Notes under the pieces: generated by a model
What the model was told of the DNA's origin: nothing
Database searches by the model: none
The model's input: the letters and a program-made list of their open reading frames with translations, nothing else
In this document: piece by piece, positions 6,695 through 7,379 of the stretch
Layout of the letters: every line of letters begins with the position of its first letter
Numbering within the stretch: position 1 is the stretch's first letter
From: RGIG7450 sp045577655
Lineage (GTDB): Bacteria; Bacillota; Clostridia; RUG12999
Assembly: GCA_045577655.1 (NCBI GenBank)
Contig: JAZNIU010000042.1
Location: 1 to 7,379, forward strand
Direction: 5' to 3'
Length of the DNA stretch: 7,379 nt
Translations under genes and position numbers: made by a program

Positions 6695-6934
6695 TGATGG
6701 ATAATTGCTGAAAAGGAATTTGTCCGGGAATACGGCGATATTTTTGACTGCGGAATTTATAACAGTCTAAACTGGGGAACAGTTGATGTTTACGGAATAA
6801 ATTATTATACTCGCGAGGCAGTAAGACCTATCAGAAAAAGAATTTTAACGAAAAATCCAAAGGATTATGAGATATTACTGAAATGGTTTGAGAAATCGGA
6901 AAAGTATAACGGAATTTACATTTTAGGGATTTAA
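6694..6934 (+). pseudogene. Frameshifted small gene after sulP, unknown family
   Basis: From base 6701 to the stop at 6932-6934 there is an open frame of 77 codons with ordinary codon use, but it has no ATG, GTG or TTG start. Two ATGs at 6694 and 6697 lie one frame away; the first overlaps the sulP stop codon (TAATG). Removing one T at about 6704-6706 joins them, giving a 79-residue protein starting MMDNAEKEFVREYGD. It has an acidic start, GIYNSLNWGTVDVYG in the middle, a basic stretch (RPIRKR), KDYEILLKWFEK, and the C-terminal NGIYILGI. It looks like a small soluble protein; I cannot name the family. The overlap suggests it was translationally coupled to sulP. A recent frameshift, a sequencing error, or a 5'-truncated remnant of a longer gene are all possible. 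Confidence 0.6.
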
Positions 6935-6948
6935 TTTTTTGGTCTTAG

Positions 6949-7005
6949 CTTGACGCGAGGGTATAAAGGATGTCGAATATTATCGAAATGGGAGTAACGA
7001 TGAAA
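6949..7005 (+). repeat. Leader repeat, copy B
   Basis: This is the second copy of the leader at 360-415. It has CTTGACGCGAG (6949-6959), GTCGAAT (6972-6978), GAAATGGGAG (6985-6994) and ATGAAA (7000-7005), all with nearly the same spacing as copy A. Each copy ends at the ATG of a short hydrophobic N-terminus, so the repeat includes the start of a lipoprotein-like gene in both places. Copy B lacks a clear TATAAT promoter upstream. Confidence 0.65.
6971..6987 (+). promoter_or_regulatory. Tandem Spo0A-box-like site B
   Basis: TGTCGAA (6971-6977) matches the 0A box exactly, and TATCGAA (6981-6987) matches at 6 of 7 positions exactly 10 bp later. This is a better pair than site A and sits at the same distance from its ATG, ending 12 nt before it. 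The first box overlaps TCGAAT (6973-6978), the possible -10 of a weak promoter with TTGACG (6950-6955). Confidence 0.5.
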
Positions 7006-7072
7006 AACAATAATATTTGTGATAGGTATAGTTACTATTATAGTAGTATTAAGTTGTTTGTTTTTTAATTGA
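7000..7072 (+). pseudogene. Decayed N-terminus of a lipoprotein-like gene
   Basis: The ATG at 7000 is preceded by GGGAG (6990-6994) and opens MKNNNI, but this frame ends after 22 codons in a sequence unlike a protein start. One base later (from the GTG at 7019), the frame reads VIGIVTIIVVLSCLFFN and then stops at 7070-7072. Joining the two by one base near 7018 would give a basic N-terminus, a hydrophobic segment and a lipobox-like VLSC, the same architecture as the intact protein at 410-1036. Nothing clearly coding follows before 7240. I read this as the remnant of a related gene; a chance hydrophobic stretch is less likely given the conserved leader. Confidence 0.5.
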
Positions 7073-7158
7073 ATGCTGGATTCACAAAACAACGATGGTT
7101 AGATTATCCAGATATAAGGTAAGATAATTAATTAATGAATAAAAAAGAAGTGAAAATG

Positions 7159-7187
7159 TTGAAAAATTTGGATTCACATGGTATAAT
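7159..7187 (+). promoter_or_regulatory. Promoter for the membrane protein at the right end
   Basis: TTGAAA (7159-7164) and TATAAT (7182-7187) are 17 nt apart with a TGG extension (7179-7181) before the -10. Transcription would start near 7194, about 45 nt ahead of the ATG at 7240. Confidence 0.72.
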
Positions 7188-7239
7188 TATAATAAACATA
7201 AAAACAATCAATTTGAGTTATAGATAAGAAGGAATAGAT

Positions 7240-7379
7240 ATGGCAATAAAGTACGGAAAAAAACAACACAGACAAAACAATATTTTATATACGGTAATAG
7301 CAGCAATTCTTTTGTGCGTTGTGTTCATAACTATGGTCAGTTATTTTTACCATGCTGCAGAAGATGAAGCTTATGAAAC
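7240..7379 (+). CDS. Membrane-anchored protein, N-terminal part only
   Basis: Only the first 46 codons are in the window. The protein opens with a basic stretch (MAIKYGKKQHRQNN), then one hydrophobic segment of about 20 residues (ILYTVIAAILLCVVFITMVS), then YFYHAAEDEAYE, where an extracytoplasmic acidic and probably helical region begins. This fits the signal anchor of a sensor such as a GGDEF-domain or histidine-kinase protein; the short AEDEAYE stretch after the membrane segment recalls such clostridial proteins, but that is a guess. The start is well supported: AGAAGGA (7227-7233) lies 6 nt upstream and a good promoter precedes it. Confidence 0.75.
   Translation, partial: MAIKYGKKQHRQNNILYTVIAAILLCVVFITMVSYFYHAAEDEAYE

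Noticed and set aside
6835..6880. AATCC-AAA-GGATT palindrome as a terminator after sulP
   Set aside because: Only 5 bp, no T-tract, and it lies inside the open frame of the small broken gene.
7077..7178. 10-bp direct repeat TGGATTCACA at 7077-7086 and 7169-7178
   Set aside because: A single exact 10-mer pair without extended similarity is within chance for AT-rich DNA, and nothing else supports a duplication.
7135..7230. Short frame MNKKEVKMLKNLDSHG... of about 31 codons before the last gene
   Set aside because: It has no ribosome site, runs through a strong promoter, and looks like translated AT-rich spacer.

Overview
The window reads as a low-to-moderate GC Gram-positive chromosome segment, most likely from a spore-forming clostridial lineage. 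The signs are AT-rich intergenic DNA, AGGAGG-like ribosome binding sites, canonical TTGACA/TATAAT promoters with TGn extensions, a Firmicutes-type 5S rRNA next to an elongator tRNA-Met, and two intact TGTCGAA sequences that match the Spo0A box. The lineage is inferred; no species-level marker is present.

Layout. Bases 1-277 are the tail of a ribosomal RNA operon: 5S rRNA, tRNA-Met(CAT) and a strong hairpin terminator. Bases 302-1081 hold an AT-rich gene for a small, uncharacterised membrane-anchored or lipid-anchored protein. It has its own promoter, a leader with tandem Spo0A-box-like sites, and a 15-bp inverted repeat on either side. Bases 1082-1358 are non-coding and contain a cluster of short hairpins. 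A metal-dependent amidohydrolase (1359-2159, TTG start) follows and ends at a bidirectional terminator shared with the convergent, minus-strand UraA-type nucleobase permease (2212-3564). A 200-bp divergent promoter region separates the permease from a plus-strand pair, an MFS transporter (3765-4997) and a SulP anion transporter with a STAS domain (5051-6694), which are probably co-transcribed. A small gene overlapping the sulP stop (6694-6934) appears broken by one extra base. Bases 6935-7239 carry a second, diverged copy of the leader seen before the first protein gene. That copy leads into the decayed start of a lipoprotein-like gene, then a promoter for a membrane protein that runs off the end (7240-7379).

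How the genes work together. The central genes are mostly transport functions: nucleobase uptake, an MFS solute, and an inorganic anion or dicarboxylate through SulP. The substrates of the last two cannot be fixed from sequence. The amidohydrolase has no obvious pathway partner here. I do not see a clear novel defence or biosynthetic system. The most unusual material is the duplicated leader with its tandem Spo0A-like boxes, the inverted repeat around the first protein gene, the hairpin cluster at 1150-1249, and the two broken small genes near the right end.
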